From NCBI GenBank assembly GCA_020026275.1, contig JAHHQQ010000010.1:1-64000 (forward strand): DNA of 64,000 nt. Reading direction: 5' to 3'. Made by a program: the position numbers and the translations under genes. The notes below the pieces were generated by a model, which ran no database searches, was not told the origin of the DNA, and was given only the letters and a program-made list of their open reading frames with translations. Shown here one piece after another: positions 18,164-26,524 of the stretch. The DNA is from Bacteroidales bacterium. Its GTDB lineage: Bacteria > Bacteroidota > Bacteroidia > Bacteroidales > UBA932. The first letter of the stretch is position 1; every line of letters begins with the position of its first letter.

Positions 18164-18823
18164 TTAGTTCTCGTGATGATGACCACAGCAGCATTCGCCC
18201 TCGCCGTGCTCATGGTGATGGCCGCCGCAGCAACCGCCTTCCTCACCGTGCTCGTGATGGTGACCGCCGCAGCAACCGCCTTCCTCGCCGTGCTCGTGAC
18301 CGTGGCCGCCGCAGCAATGGCAATGATGCTCTTCCTGAGGAAGGAATTCTCCGTGAAGACCCTCTGTCAGCTCTTTCTCAGTAGCCTCTCTGACAGTGAG
18401 GACCTGACCCTTGAAATTCATGGTCTTGCCGGCCATCGGATGATTGAAATCCATGACAACGGTCTCGTCCTTGACTTCAGCGACCTTGCCCTGGCATACC
18501 TGGTTGGCGCTGTTGAACATAGGAATGAAATTGCCTTCCACAAGAAGGTCATCCCTCAATACTCCATTTACTGTAAAGGCACTCTTCGGCAGTTCTACGA
18601 TGTTCTTCGGATCAGGCTCGCCATATTCGTCTTCCGGCTTCACGATGAAGTCGAATTCGTAGCCTGGCTCATGACCTTCCACTTCTTCTTCAAATTTCGG
18701 GATGAGCATGCCCATTCCCTGGATGTAATCCAGCGGAGCATCTTTGGAAACGGTATCGACTACCTGTCCATCCACAGTCACTTCATAGATAACTTCCACT
18801 ACGGAGTTTTTTGTAATTTTCAT
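18164..18823 (-). CDS. FKBP-type peptidyl-prolyl isomerase (SlyD-like) with His/Cys-rich tail
   Basis: 219-residue SlyD-like isomerase starting MKITKNSVVEVIYEV. A longer frame reaches 18877 but has no family support. The FKBP fold (1-75) contains a flap insertion domain (about 75-130, EYGEPDPKNIVELPKSAF), then NHPMAGKTMNFKGQVLTVREA, the SlyD-family ending. The last 50 residues are three near-identical 14-residue units (CCGGHHHEHGEEGG) plus a partial fourth, giving about 20 His and 13 Cys. By analogy with SlyD this tail should bind Ni/Zn or similar metals. It lies 54 bp downstream of tldE and may be co-transcribed with it. Confidence 0.92.
   Translation of the reverse strand: MKITKNSVVEVIYEVTVDGQVVDTVSKDAPLDYIQGMGMLIPKFEEEVEGHEPGYEFDFIVKPEDEYGEPDPKNIVELPKSAFTVNGVLRDDLLVEGNFIPMFNSANQVCQGKVAEVKDETVVMDFNHPMAGKTMNFKGQVLTVREATEKELTEGLHGEFLPQEEHHCHCCGGHGHEHGEEGGCCGGHHHEHGEEGGCCGGHHHEHGEGECCCGHHHEN
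18191..18316 (-). repeat. Three 42-bp in-frame tandem repeats
   Basis: Three consecutive 42-bp units (18191-18232, 18233-18274, 18275-18316) share the core GCCGCCGCAGCAACCGCCTT on the plus strand. They encode the 14-residue CCGGHHHEHGEEGG units of the FKBP tail. A truncated fourth unit (18167-18190) ends the gene. Copy number is likely to vary between strains by slippage. Confidence 0.9.
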
Positions 18824-18877
18824 AATCGCATTGATGTTTCCCGTCCATGACGGGGTATGGTTAATAAATATATTCAA

Positions 18878-20278
18878 TCAGGCACTGAAATCCACATCCT
18901 TGAAAGCCAAAGACGGGATCTGCTTGTTCATGCAAGGCCTCCAGTCAGATCCGGCGGCGAGAAGCTGTTTCCACAAGGTAATCAGATTGCCGGTGATGAC
19001 CATGCCCCGAACCGGAGCGCCGATCCGGCCCTCTTCAATCTTGAAGCCCTCCACACCGTAGGAGAAGTCTCCGGTGACAGGATCACTGTTCCCGCCGTTG
19101 AATCCGGTTACAAAAATACCATTTTTGCAAAGTTCCAGAATATCTTTCAAAGAAATGTTTTCAACAGACCCCTTTTCTGCCTTCTCCGCCGTGGCCGGCA
19201 AATATGGCATGATCTTCGGTCTCGCGCAATCCTCAACAGTAGGTAAAATTCCCATTTTGCCTGATATGTAGGTGTTTATGAAATATCTGCACACCTTTCC
19301 CTTTTCGATGACCGGAGAGGAAGGGTAGGCGACTCCTTCGGAATCGAAGAGACGGGCGCCGTTCTTGCCTGCTTCTGCAGAAACGTCCATCAACGTGAAA
19401 CCTTCGGAGAAGATCTGCTTCCCTTCGGAATCTGTCAGGAAAGAATTCTGCTGCTGGAGCGAGTAACCGTTGAGGGCGGCGAGAACCGGATTGAGCAGCT
19501 TGGCAGCCACTTCGTTCTCCACCACCATGTTGTAGGAACCGCTTTCGAGCTGGACCGGATGAATCTGGGCGACTGCACGTCGCAGGGCAGTTTCCGCAAT
19601 GGAAGCCGTTTCCAGATCTGCCAGATGGGTGCTGGCATTCCAGCCATAGCCGCTGTACTTGCAGCCATCCTCATCCTGGATGGTAATTTCCATGCTGGCT
19701 TCAAAGGCTGTCTCCGTCTGCATGCACTCGAGCCCGTTCGAGTCAATGATATAATTGTTGTAATTGGAATCGCACCAAACAATCTCTTCGGAAATCAGGG
19801 AGTAGCCGTGAGCCGCTTCCTTCATCTTCTCGAAGGAGGACAGATTCAAGGCTGTCTCCAACCTCTTTTCTGGAGTGAAATCGGAAAAAGCCGGGTCGTA
19901 CAGGCCCAGTTCGTCTCCCCGGACAGCGTTCTTGATAGTCCTGGACGGATCCGGCAGCTTCCGGCATTCGTCTGGAGCCAGCATCTTGACCGTCTCGATT
20001 GCCTTCACGATGAACGGCTCCAGTTCCTTCCAGTCCAGACGATTGATGGAGAACGTACCGTATTTCCCGTCTGCGAACACGTTCAAGGTCAGTGCACGGT
20101 CACCGGACTGGCTCACCTTGTCCAGATAGCCGTTGAGCACGGCCAGTTCATTCATCAGACATTTGTTCAAGGTGATCCGGATGGCAGAAGCACCTTGTTC
20201 CAAAGCTTTGTCCAGACATTTTCTGCACAGGAGTTTTTCTTCCTCGTCAATTTTCCAGGTCATATTGTTGTTTTCCAT
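18878..20278 (-). CDS. pmbA: TldD/PmbA family metalloprotease subunit TldE
   Basis: 466-residue TldE (PmbA) homologue, the non-catalytic partner of TldD in a heterodimeric peptidase that processes unfolded or small peptides. It lacks the HExxxH motif of TldD but shares the fold: N-terminal Arg/Leu-rich region, central EKGKVCRYFINTYISGK, and the C-terminal GGNSDPVTGDFSYGVEGF, a PmbA hallmark. The start lies 1 bp after the tldD stop, so the two subunits are made together. In E. coli this pair is needed for microcin B17 maturation and affects CcdA antitoxin stability. Confidence 0.93.
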   Translation of the reverse strand: MENNNMTWKIDEEEKLLCRKCLDKALEQGASAIRITLNKCLMNELAVLNGYLDKVSQSGDRALTLNVFADGKYGTFSINRLDWKELEPFIVKAIETVKMLAPDECRKLPDPSRTIKNAVRGDELGLYDPAFSDFTPEKRLETALNLSSFEKMKEAAHGYSLISEEIVWCDSNYNNYIIDSNGLECMQTETAFEASMEITIQDEDGCKYSGYGWNASTHLADLETASIAETALRRAVAQIHPVQLESGSYNMVVENEVAAKLLNPVLAALNGYSLQQQNSFLTDSEGKQIFSEGFTLMDVSAEAGKNGARLFDSEGVAYPSSPVIEKGKVCRYFINTYISGKMGILPTVEDCARPKIMPYLPATAEKAEKGSVENISLKDILELCKNGIFVTGFNGGNSDPVTGDFSYGVEGFKIEEGRIGAPVRGMVITGNLITLWKQLLAAGSDWRPCMNKQIPSLAFKDVDFSA

Positions 20279-20279
20279 A

Positions 20280-21731
20280 TCAATTTCCTCCCACCGTCAG
20301 ATTTTTAACCAAAACTGTCGGCATTCCGCAAGAAACGGGAACATTCTGTTCCTTTCCACAAGTCCAGCCGCTTTCGTCCACTTTGTTGTCATTGCCCACA
20401 GCGACGATATCCGCCAAGGCCTTCGGACCGTTTCCGATGATGTTCACATCGTTGATCGGTTGTGTGAGTTTACCATTTTCAATCAGATATCCGCTCTTGA
20501 CATAGAAGGTGAAATCGCCTTCTCCAATCTTGACCTGACCATTGGTGAACTCATCCACATAGATGCCTTTCTTGACGGAAGCGATGATGTCGGCCGGCTG
20601 GGAACCTGCGCTCTCCATATAGGTGGCCCGCATACGCGGAATCGGATTGTAGCGGAAAGACTCTCTGCGGCCATTTCCGGTAGGGGCGACATCATAATAC
20701 TTGGCGCTGATCCGGTCGTGGAGATAGGAGGCAAGCACACCGTCCTTGATCATGTAGGTGCGCTGTGCCGGTACTCCTTCGTCATCGAAGTTGAGGGCAC
20801 CTCGGTTGCCTCGGATCGTGCCGTCATCCACTACATTGATGCAGCTGTCACAGACTTTCTGTCCCATCTTGTCGGCAAAGATAGATTGGCCTTTTCGGTT
20901 GAAATCCGCTTCAAAGGCATGTCCCATGGCCTCGTGAAGCAGAATCCCGGAAGCGCCGGCACCCAGAACGACCGGCATTTGTCCGCCTTTTGGACGTTTC
21001 GCCTCGAGTTTGTCGTCAATGTTCCGGACGGCTGCCTCGGCAATTTCGTCGAGCAGGTGGTCGCTCAGCATCTCGAATCCCATCCGGTAGCTTCGGCTGA
21101 CGTGGGTGTTGAGCACTTTCTCGCCAGATTTGCAGATGACGGAAACTGCCAGAGTGGCGAGCGGACGGGTCTCATATTTCAGCTCGTAGGAAGAATTGAA
21201 CATGAGCAGGTCGCTGACCTGAGTGGACAGGATGGCGATGATCTTGATGATGCGCGGATCCTTGGCCTCAATCTTGGCTTTCAGCTTCTGGAGAATCGGA
21301 AGAAAGTCCGAAGTGGGGCAGTCGCGCCAGTCTGCCAGCATGGGATAGCGGTCGGCAAGAGGATTGGGCTTGCCCGGATAGGCCTTGGTCGGCTTGTCAA
21401 TCATGGCTGCTGTCGTCGCATTGATGCGTACGCCAGTGGCAATGGAAGAAGCTGCCTTGGCGGCATTGACCATGGAAGCCATGTCTGTATTTTCCGAATA
21501 GGCATAACCGGTCTTGTCGCCTTTCAGCGCCCGGATGCCTACTCCATAATCTACGTGGAATCCCCCGGAAGAAACTTCTCCGTCCTTCAGAAGCAGGTCT
21601 CTGTAAGAAGTGTTTTCAAAGAAAAGGTCAGCATAGTTGCTGCCCTGGTCCTGTATGATTCCGATTATCTTTTCCAGTTCCGGCACGGTCACCTGGAAGG
21701 TGTCAAGATAATATTGTTGGATGTTGATCAT
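20280..21731 (-). CDS. tldD: Metalloprotease TldD
   Basis: Catalytic subunit of the TldD/TldE peptidase, 483 residues. The zinc motif is HEAMGH at 266-271 (HExxxH) within GILLHEAMGHAFEAD. The downstream third ligand region includes GTIRGNRGALNFDDEG and RESFRYNPIPRMRATYME, as in the family. The start overlaps the upstream zeta-like kinase gene by 4 bp (ATGA), and the stop is 1 bp from tldE. The three genes therefore look translationally coupled. Confidence 0.95.
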   Translation of the reverse strand: MINIQQYYLDTFQVTVPELEKIIGIIQDQGSNYADLFFENTSYRDLLLKDGEVSSGGFHVDYGVGIRALKGDKTGYAYSENTDMASMVNAAKAASSIATGVRINATTAAMIDKPTKAYPGKPNPLADRYPMLADWRDCPTSDFLPILQKLKAKIEAKDPRIIKIIAILSTQVSDLLMFNSSYELKYETRPLATLAVSVICKSGEKVLNTHVSRSYRMGFEMLSDHLLDEIAEAAVRNIDDKLEAKRPKGGQMPVVLGAGASGILLHEAMGHAFEADFNRKGQSIFADKMGQKVCDSCINVVDDGTIRGNRGALNFDDEGVPAQRTYMIKDGVLASYLHDRISAKYYDVAPTGNGRRESFRYNPIPRMRATYMESAGSQPADIIASVKKGIYVDEFTNGQVKIGEGDFTFYVKSGYLIENGKLTQPINDVNIIGNGPKALADIVAVGNDNKVDESGWTCGKEQNVPVSCGMPTVLVKNLTVGGN

Positions 21732-22324
21732 AAATTGACATTTAATTTAGATAGATTCATTGCCTGTTCTTTGATTTGTTCGAAGAGCAGGTTGTTGTGG
21801 ACGACCATATTGTCCTTCCACCCTTGGGCCACTACCTTGAATGGGATGGTAGTGTTGTCTGCCAAAATCCACCGGTCTACGAGATCCAGATAGTCGGCGA
21901 AGAAATAGTGGAGACCCACCGCATAACGTCTGCGGATAGTCTCTTCCGGAATGTTGTGTCCTCCAGCGGTGACTCTCGCCTGAACACGCTTGATGGCAAG
22001 CTCAGGGGAATTGAGCCAAAAATAGAGGATCGTGACATAATACCCCCTTTCCTTGGCAATCTCGACAATTTTCTTCAGACTGCGGGTTGCCAAGGTGGTC
22101 TCGATTCCGAAATCCTTGTTCCTTTCCATCATGTATTTGATCTTCATCAGCATATAGCGGCTGGCGCCGATGGCCGCGCTGTTGGGGCTGAATGGATTGA
22201 GGCTTTTGGCAAATTCGTCAGAATTGACGAAATCACGGCATTCCAACATTCCTGGCAGCATAGTGTAGGAGGCTGTTGTCTTTCCTGATCCGTTACAACC
22301 GGATATGATGTACATCTTTGGCAT
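21728..22324 (-). CDS. Zeta-toxin-like P-loop kinase
   Basis: 198-residue AAA/zeta-toxin-like protein from the ATG at 22324 (MPKMYIISG...). An ATG at 22369 gives 213 residues but sits at the predicted transcription start. Motifs: Walker A SGCNGSGKTT, substrate-side NSDEFAKSLNPFSP, FGIETTLATRS (the fETTL motif), RVQARVTAGGHNIPEETIRRRY, and a final WILADNTT. Zeta proteins phosphorylate UDP-GlcNAc. Many chromosomal members without an antitoxin are of unknown role. No epsilon-like antitoxin gene is adjacent. Overlap with tldD suggests a shared process with the TldD/E peptidase rather than a classical toxin-antitoxin pair. Confidence 0.85.
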   Translation of the reverse strand: MPKMYIISGCNGSGKTTASYTMLPGMLECRDFVNSDEFAKSLNPFSPNSAAIGASRYMLMKIKYMMERNKDFGIETTLATRSLKKIVEIAKERGYYVTILYFWLNSPELAIKRVQARVTAGGHNIPEETIRRRYAVGLHYFFADYLDLVDRWILADNTTIPFKVVAQGWKDNMVVHNNLLFEQIKEQAMNLSKLNVNL

Positions 22325-22343
22325 AAAATCGGGTTTTGTCTGC

Positions 22344-22381
22344 CACACGTTTTTAGGGACGTGTGACATTTTACAAATATA
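22344..22381 (-). promoter_or_regulatory. Promoter and inverted repeat ahead of the zeta-like kinase operon
   Basis: Minus-strand -7 box TATATTTG (22374-22381), followed at once by the inverted repeat CACACGT-N8-ACGTGTG (22344-22350 and 22359-22365). The predicted transcript start is near 22370, so the repeat forms the very 5' end of the mRNA or an operator overlapping it. It lies 20 bp before the chosen start codon. Confidence 0.5.
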
Positions 22382-22460
22382 GCAAATTGCTGTCTAAAAA
22401 TTATGATGGCCGCTACTGAAATTATAATTGACAAAAGGATGAAAAATACTCTAAAAATGG

Positions 22461-22468
22461 TATATTTG
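22461..22468 (+). promoter_or_regulatory. -7 box upstream of the LpxL-like gene
   Basis: TATATTTG fits TAnnTTTG; the nearest upstream TTG is 30 bp away, too far for a standard -33. Predicted start is near 22475, leaving about 48 nt before the ATG at 22523. Confidence 0.45.
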
Positions 22469-22522
22469 TTTTGTGGACCTTATTGGATATGAACAATTTT
22501 TATTAGATTGGAAGGTCTTGAT

Positions 22523-23455
22523 ATGAGAAAACGAGAGATAAAGATGGGACAGAAAGGTGTCAAGATATTTGAGATGATGACAAAGCCTCTCCAGAGACTT
22601 CCCTTACGGGTTCATTATGGATTTGGAAAAGTCATCACTTGGTTTCTTAGGGATGTGATGAATTATCGAAGGGATGAGATCATGATCAATATCGCACGCT
22701 CTTTCCCTGACAGGAAATACAAGGAACTGAAGAAGATTTCGGACCGGTTCTACGAGCATTTCGGTGAAATTTTCGCCGAGGCCTGGTGGTTCGGCGGTCT
22801 GACCGGCCGGGAAGACAAGTTGAAGGAACAGCATCTGATTGAAGTGGCGAACATGGACGATCTGCGTACGCAGTTCAATGACAGCCGGAGCATCATGCTG
22901 GTCACCTCCCACACCGGCAACTGGGAACTGATCGGAGGCCTCTTCAGCTTTGATGAAAAGGAACCGAAGGTGGAATCCACCTTGAACGCCAACGACATCT
23001 GTGTGGTGTACAAGGAGTTGAGGAGCAAATTTTGGGATGAGTTCATCGGACGCAACCGCTGTGCGGTCCTGGATAATTTTGAAGGCTATACCGAATCCGC
23101 CAAAGTGCTGCGCTATGCGGTGAAACATCGCAATACCAAGAAAGTGTACGTATTCCTGACGGACCAGTACCCTTACGGACAGGCGGCGCGCTACGAGCTC
23201 CCTTCCTTCCTGCACCAGAAGACCTACACCATGACCGGTGCCATCAATCTGGCCTGCAAGTTCGGCATGTCAGTTGCTTATATGAGTATGGACCGAGTCG
23301 AAAAAGGAAAATACGTCGTCACCTTCAAGAAGCTGGCCGATGACGCTTCCCAGGAAGACATGGGCGTCTTGACGGAACGATACTATAATTTATTGGAAGA
23401 AGATATAAACCGACGTCCAGAGAACTATCTCTGGAGTCACAAAAGATGGAAATGA
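22523..23455 (+). CDS. Lysophospholipid/lipid A acyltransferase (LpxL/HtrB family)
   Basis: 310-residue inner-membrane acyltransferase from the ATG at 22523 (an upstream TTG at 22508 adds five residues). The catalytic motif HTGNWE (HxxxxE) lies in MLVTSHTGNWELIGG. Other family stretches are RRDEIMINIARSFPDRK near the N-terminus and VFLTDQYPYGQAARYELPSF. LpxL-type enzymes add a secondary acyl chain to lipid A; in this phylum the homologue does the same for penta-acylated lipid A or modifies other lipids. The next gene starts 1 bp after the stop. Confidence 0.9.
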   Translation: MRKREIKMGQKGVKIFEMMTKPLQRLPLRVHYGFGKVITWFLRDVMNYRRDEIMINIARSFPDRKYKELKKISDRFYEHFGEIFAEAWWFGGLTGREDKLKEQHLIEVANMDDLRTQFNDSRSIMLVTSHTGNWELIGGLFSFDEKEPKVESTLNANDICVVYKELRSKFWDEFIGRNRCAVLDNFEGYTESAKVLRYAVKHRNTKKVYVFLTDQYPYGQAARYELPSFLHQKTYTMTGAINLACKFGMSVAYMSMDRVEKGKYVVTFKKLADDASQEDMGVLTERYYNLLEEDINRRPENYLWSHKRWK

Positions 23456-23456
23456 T

Positions 23457-24515
23457 ATGAACAAGTTCAGATTTATACTGATTGCGGCGGCGGCCCTGCT
23501 TCTGCCTGCGGTCAATAATTACGCTCAGCCGGAAACGGCAGATGCTTCTTTCGGCATCGTGGATCCGGTAGGAAAACTGGTGTATTGTCTTCCATCCACC
23601 TCCATCGTATTGGAAGTGGAAGCGGAAAAGACCACCTTCTACGCTGGCCCTTATGCCCGTTATGCATCGAAATATCTGGGAGTGGAAGCCAAACAGAAAG
23701 ACGGCGCCACCACCGAGGTGACTGCCATCAAGGTGATCCCTTGTCTCGAAGCGGACCAGAGTGCCCGTTATACCATTGACCCGGCAAACAACAGCACTGC
23801 CTTCCTGCAGCTGACCGCCCAAGGGCTGATCAGCACCGGCAGCAACGTGGGAGTCGCCTCCGACTGGAGATTCGCCGTGGGCGGCAAAGCCGATTTCTCC
23901 GACAAGGGAGTGACCTCCAACCTCACCTCCGAATCCACGACGCTGTACCGCAATGTGAAGAACAGCGCCAACTACAATAAAGTCGCCATCCAGCAGAATA
24001 TGGTCGTCACCAAATCCCTGGACGAAAGGGCGAAGGAAGCGGCCAACATGATTTTCGACCTCCGCAAGAAGAGATTCGAAATCATTACCGGCGATACCGA
24101 TGCCAGCTATACCGGCGAGGCGATGGGAGCCGCTCTGGAAGAAATCACCCGACTGGAAAAGGAATACCTTTCCATGTTCATCGGCTATTCTGAAACCCAG
24201 ACCCAGAAGATGCGTTACGACATTGTTCCGGAAGCGGACAAGACCATGTACATCGCTTTCAGAGTGTCCCAGAGCGCAGGCCTGGTTCCGGCGGACGACA
24301 TGACTGGCAAACCATACATGTTGAATCTGGTGCCGCAGCCGATTGGGGAGGTACCGGAGTCCGGCAGGAAATACAAGGGAGAGGTCGCCCACTACAGAAT
24401 TCCGGCAATCTGTGACCTCAAGATTACGGACGGAGTCAATGTATTGCTCCAGAACCGTATTCCGGTCTATCAGTTCGGAGTCGAGAGCTCTTTCCCGCTC
24501 AAAAGCAGGAAATAG
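23457..24515 (+). CDS. DUF4831 family secreted protein
   Basis: 352-residue exported protein with a clear signal peptide (MNKFRFILIAAAALLLPAV, cut near NNYAQ). The body matches DUF4831, a Bacteroidales-specific family, by YCLPSTSIVLEVEAEKTTF, AGPYARYASKYLG and the C-terminal region GLVPADDMTGKPYMLNLVPQ. Function unknown. It is translationally close to the acyltransferase (1-bp spacing), suggesting an envelope role. The following dipeptidase begins 40 bp downstream and may be in the same transcript. Confidence 0.88.
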   Translation: MNKFRFILIAAAALLLPAVNNYAQPETADASFGIVDPVGKLVYCLPSTSIVLEVEAEKTTFYAGPYARYASKYLGVEAKQKDGATTEVTAIKVIPCLEADQSARYTIDPANNSTAFLQLTAQGLISTGSNVGVASDWRFAVGGKADFSDKGVTSNLTSESTTLYRNVKNSANYNKVAIQQNMVVTKSLDERAKEAANMIFDLRKKRFEIITGDTDASYTGEAMGAALEEITRLEKEYLSMFIGYSETQTQKMRYDIVPEADKTMYIAFRVSQSAGLVPADDMTGKPYMLNLVPQPIGEVPESGRKYKGEVAHYRIPAICDLKITDGVNVLLQNRIPVYQFGVESSFPLKSRK

Positions 24516-24555
24516 AAGAAATGGACTGAAATAATAACTAAAAACATATTGTATT

Positions 24556-26010
24556 ATGACAATCAATGATTTGGAGCCTAAGATCGTATGGTCTAACTTT
24601 TACGGCTTGACAAGAGTCCCACGTCCATCAAAACATGAAGAACAGGTACAGGAGTATCTTCTCCAGTGGGGTAAGGAACATGGAGTGGAGACAATTAAAG
24701 ATGAAACAGGCAACATCATAATGAGGAAGCCTGCCACACCGGGTTATGAGAATCGTCGTGGCATCATTCTCCAGGGGCACATGGACATGGTCCCTCAGAA
24801 GAATGCCGATGTGGAACATGATTTCCTCAAAGATCCGATCGAAACCGAAATTGACGGCGAGTGGGTAACCGCAAAAGGCACCACCTTGGGCGCTGACGAC
24901 GGTATCGGTGTCGCTTATGCACTGGCCGTAATGGAATCCAAGGATATCAAGCATGGACCTGTAGAGGTGCTGGTCACTTATGATGAGGAAACAGGAATGA
25001 CAGGTGCAAAATCTTTGAAACCAGGCGTCTTGAAAGGAGATATTTTCTTGAATATTGATTCTGAGATGGAAGGCGAACTCTGTATCGGTTGTGCCGGTGG
25101 TCTGGACGGCCATGCCACCTTCGAGTATAAGGAACTGGACGCACCAGAAGGCTATGTCACTTATCAGTTCGCATTGAAAGGCCTCCATGGCGGTCACTCC
25201 GGTATGGACATCAGCCTCTACTATGCCAATGCCAACAAGATTCTCGCACGTGTCCTCCTTCCTCTGATCGAGAAATGCGGAGCCAAAGTCGCAGACATTA
25301 CCGGAGGTAGCCTCCGCAACGCCATTCCATTCGAAGGCTCTGCCATCGTCCTGCTTCCTCAGGAGAAAGTCGCTGAAGCAGAAGAGATCGTAGCCGAAAT
25401 CGTGAAGAATGTGAAGTTCGAGACCCAGTATTCTGACCCGAACGGTATCTACAAATTCGAGAAAGTGGCGGATGCTTCCAAATATATGGAAGAGAAAGTG
25501 GTCCTCAATGCGGTGAAAGCAATTCTTGCCTGCCCTCATGGAGTCTGCAAGATGAGCGACAGCATGCCGGGACTTACGGAGACTTCCACCAACCTTGCCA
25601 TCGTCAGATGCAAGGACGGCAAATTGACAGTGGATTCTCTTATGAGAAGTGCTGTAGATTCCTCCAAGGTCTTCTTGTCTGAGCAGCTTCGTTCCACTTT
25701 TGAACTTGCCGGTGCTACCTACACCACTTCTGGCGGTTACAGTGGTTGGGTTCCAAAACCTGAGACCCCATCTTATCAGACTGTCAAGAAAGTGTACAAG
25801 GAGCTTTTCGGCCATGATATGAAAGTGATGGCTACTCATGGCGGTCTGGAGTGCGCTATCCTTGGAGCAAAATATCCAAACTGGGATATGATTTCCGTAG
25901 GTCCGACCATCATGCACCCTCATTCTCCAGATGAGAAAGTCAAAATTGACACTGTCGCTCACTGTTGGGAATTCGTCAAGGGAATCCTGGAAGCCGTTCC
26001 TGAGAAATAG
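24556..26010 (+). CDS. pepD: Aminoacyl-histidine dipeptidase (M20 family)
   Basis: Cytosolic di-zinc dipeptidase (beta-Ala-His dipeptidase/Xaa-His) of 484 residues, typical length. Metal and catalytic motifs are QGHMDMVPQ (His and catalytic Asp), GADDGIGVAYALAVME (bridging Asp), and TYDEETGMTGAKSLKPG (general base Glu). The internal lid domain contains LKGLHGGHSGMDISL, and the last His is in PTIMHPHSPDEKV. It frees amino acids from His-containing and other dipeptides. Confidence 0.95.
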   Translation: MTINDLEPKIVWSNFYGLTRVPRPSKHEEQVQEYLLQWGKEHGVETIKDETGNIIMRKPATPGYENRRGIILQGHMDMVPQKNADVEHDFLKDPIETEIDGEWVTAKGTTLGADDGIGVAYALAVMESKDIKHGPVEVLVTYDEETGMTGAKSLKPGVLKGDIFLNIDSEMEGELCIGCAGGLDGHATFEYKELDAPEGYVTYQFALKGLHGGHSGMDISLYYANANKILARVLLPLIEKCGAKVADITGGSLRNAIPFEGSAIVLLPQEKVAEAEEIVAEIVKNVKFETQYSDPNGIYKFEKVADASKYMEEKVVLNAVKAILACPHGVCKMSDSMPGLTETSTNLAIVRCKDGKLTVDSLMRSAVDSSKVFLSEQLRSTFELAGATYTTSGGYSGWVPKPETPSYQTVKKVYKELFGHDMKVMATHGGLECAILGAKYPNWDMISVGPTIMHPHSPDEKVKIDTVAHCWEFVKGILEAVPEK

Positions 26011-26047
26011 TTCAATTCATTGTAAATCATCAAGTGTCGAAGATTTA

Positions 26048-26078
26048 TTTGAATTTACGTGAATAATTGCTATATTTG
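26048..26078 (+). promoter_or_regulatory. rpsF-rpsR-rplI promoter
   Basis: TTTG (26048-26051), a 19-bp spacer, and TATATTTG (26071-26078), a perfect Bacteroidetes consensus. Transcription should start at about 26081-26083, right at the foot of the leader hairpin. Confidence 0.75.
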
Positions 26079-26116
26079 CAGTCCTTTTGGGATGTCATGT
26101 ACTTCCCGGAGGACTG
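26079..26116 (+). promoter_or_regulatory. Probable S6:S18-binding leader RNA motif
   Basis: Leader hairpin directly ahead of rpsF. Outer stem CAGTCCT/AGGACTG (26079-26085 with 26110-26116), an internal loop, and inner stem GGGA/TCCC (26089-26092 with 26104-26107). The 3' side of the loop carries CCGGA. The known S6:S18 leader motif is a two-stem hairpin with a CCG in an asymmetric bulge, bound by the S6:S18 complex to repress its own operon. Gene order and structure fit; covariance was not tested. Confidence 0.5.
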
Positions 26117-26150
26117 TAAATATTTTATTAACAATCAATTACAAACCGAA

Positions 26151-26507
26151 ATGGTAAAACAGTACGAAACCGTTTTCATTGCAACTCCCGTTTTGTCTGA
26201 AGCTCAGATGAAGGAAGCGGTTGCCAAGTACGTAGATTACATCACTTCCAAGGGTGGTGAAATCGTGTACGAAGAGGACTGGGGCCTGCGTCAGTTGGCT
26301 TATCCAATCCAGCACAAAGCATCAGGATTCTATCACCTGATCGAATTCAAGGCAGAGCCTTCAGTGATCGCTCACCTCGAGACCCAGTATCACCGTGACG
26401 AGCGCATCTTGCGTTTCCTTACAGTCGCTCTTGACAAGCATGCAGTTGCTTACTCTGAAAAGAGAAGAGCCAACAAACAGGCAGCAAAAGCCGCAGAACA
26501 GAAATAA
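26151..26507 (+). CDS. rpsF: 30S ribosomal protein S6
   Basis: 118-residue S6, binding partner of S18 on the 30S platform. Start chosen at MVKQYETVFIATPVL (26151); the frame is open further upstream to 26067 but that part is leader RNA. Diagnostic regions are the N-terminal strand YETVFI, EEDWGLRQLAYPIQHKASGF, and HRDERILRFLTVALDK. First gene of the rpsF-rpsR-rplI operon. Confidence 0.97.
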   Translation: MVKQYETVFIATPVLSEAQMKEAVAKYVDYITSKGGEIVYEEDWGLRQLAYPIQHKASGFYHLIEFKAEPSVIAHLETQYHRDERILRFLTVALDKHAVAYSEKRRANKQAAKAAEQK

Positions 26508-26524
26508 TTGAGGAGGAATTGATT

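Noticed and set aside
18191..18316. Regular 42-bp repeats considered as a CRISPR array
   Set aside because: There are no unique spacers; the units are contiguous and in frame inside the FKBP gene.
18113..18850. Plus-strand frame with Ala/Thr-rich repeats opposite the FKBP gene
   Set aside because: The repeats come from the 42-bp units encoding the His/Cys tail on the other strand; the plus product has no family features and overlaps the terminator.
21728..22369. Classical toxin-antitoxin locus
   Set aside because: No small antitoxin ORF is found next to the zeta-like gene on either strand; the upstream region is a short promoter and then a divergent acyltransferase gene.
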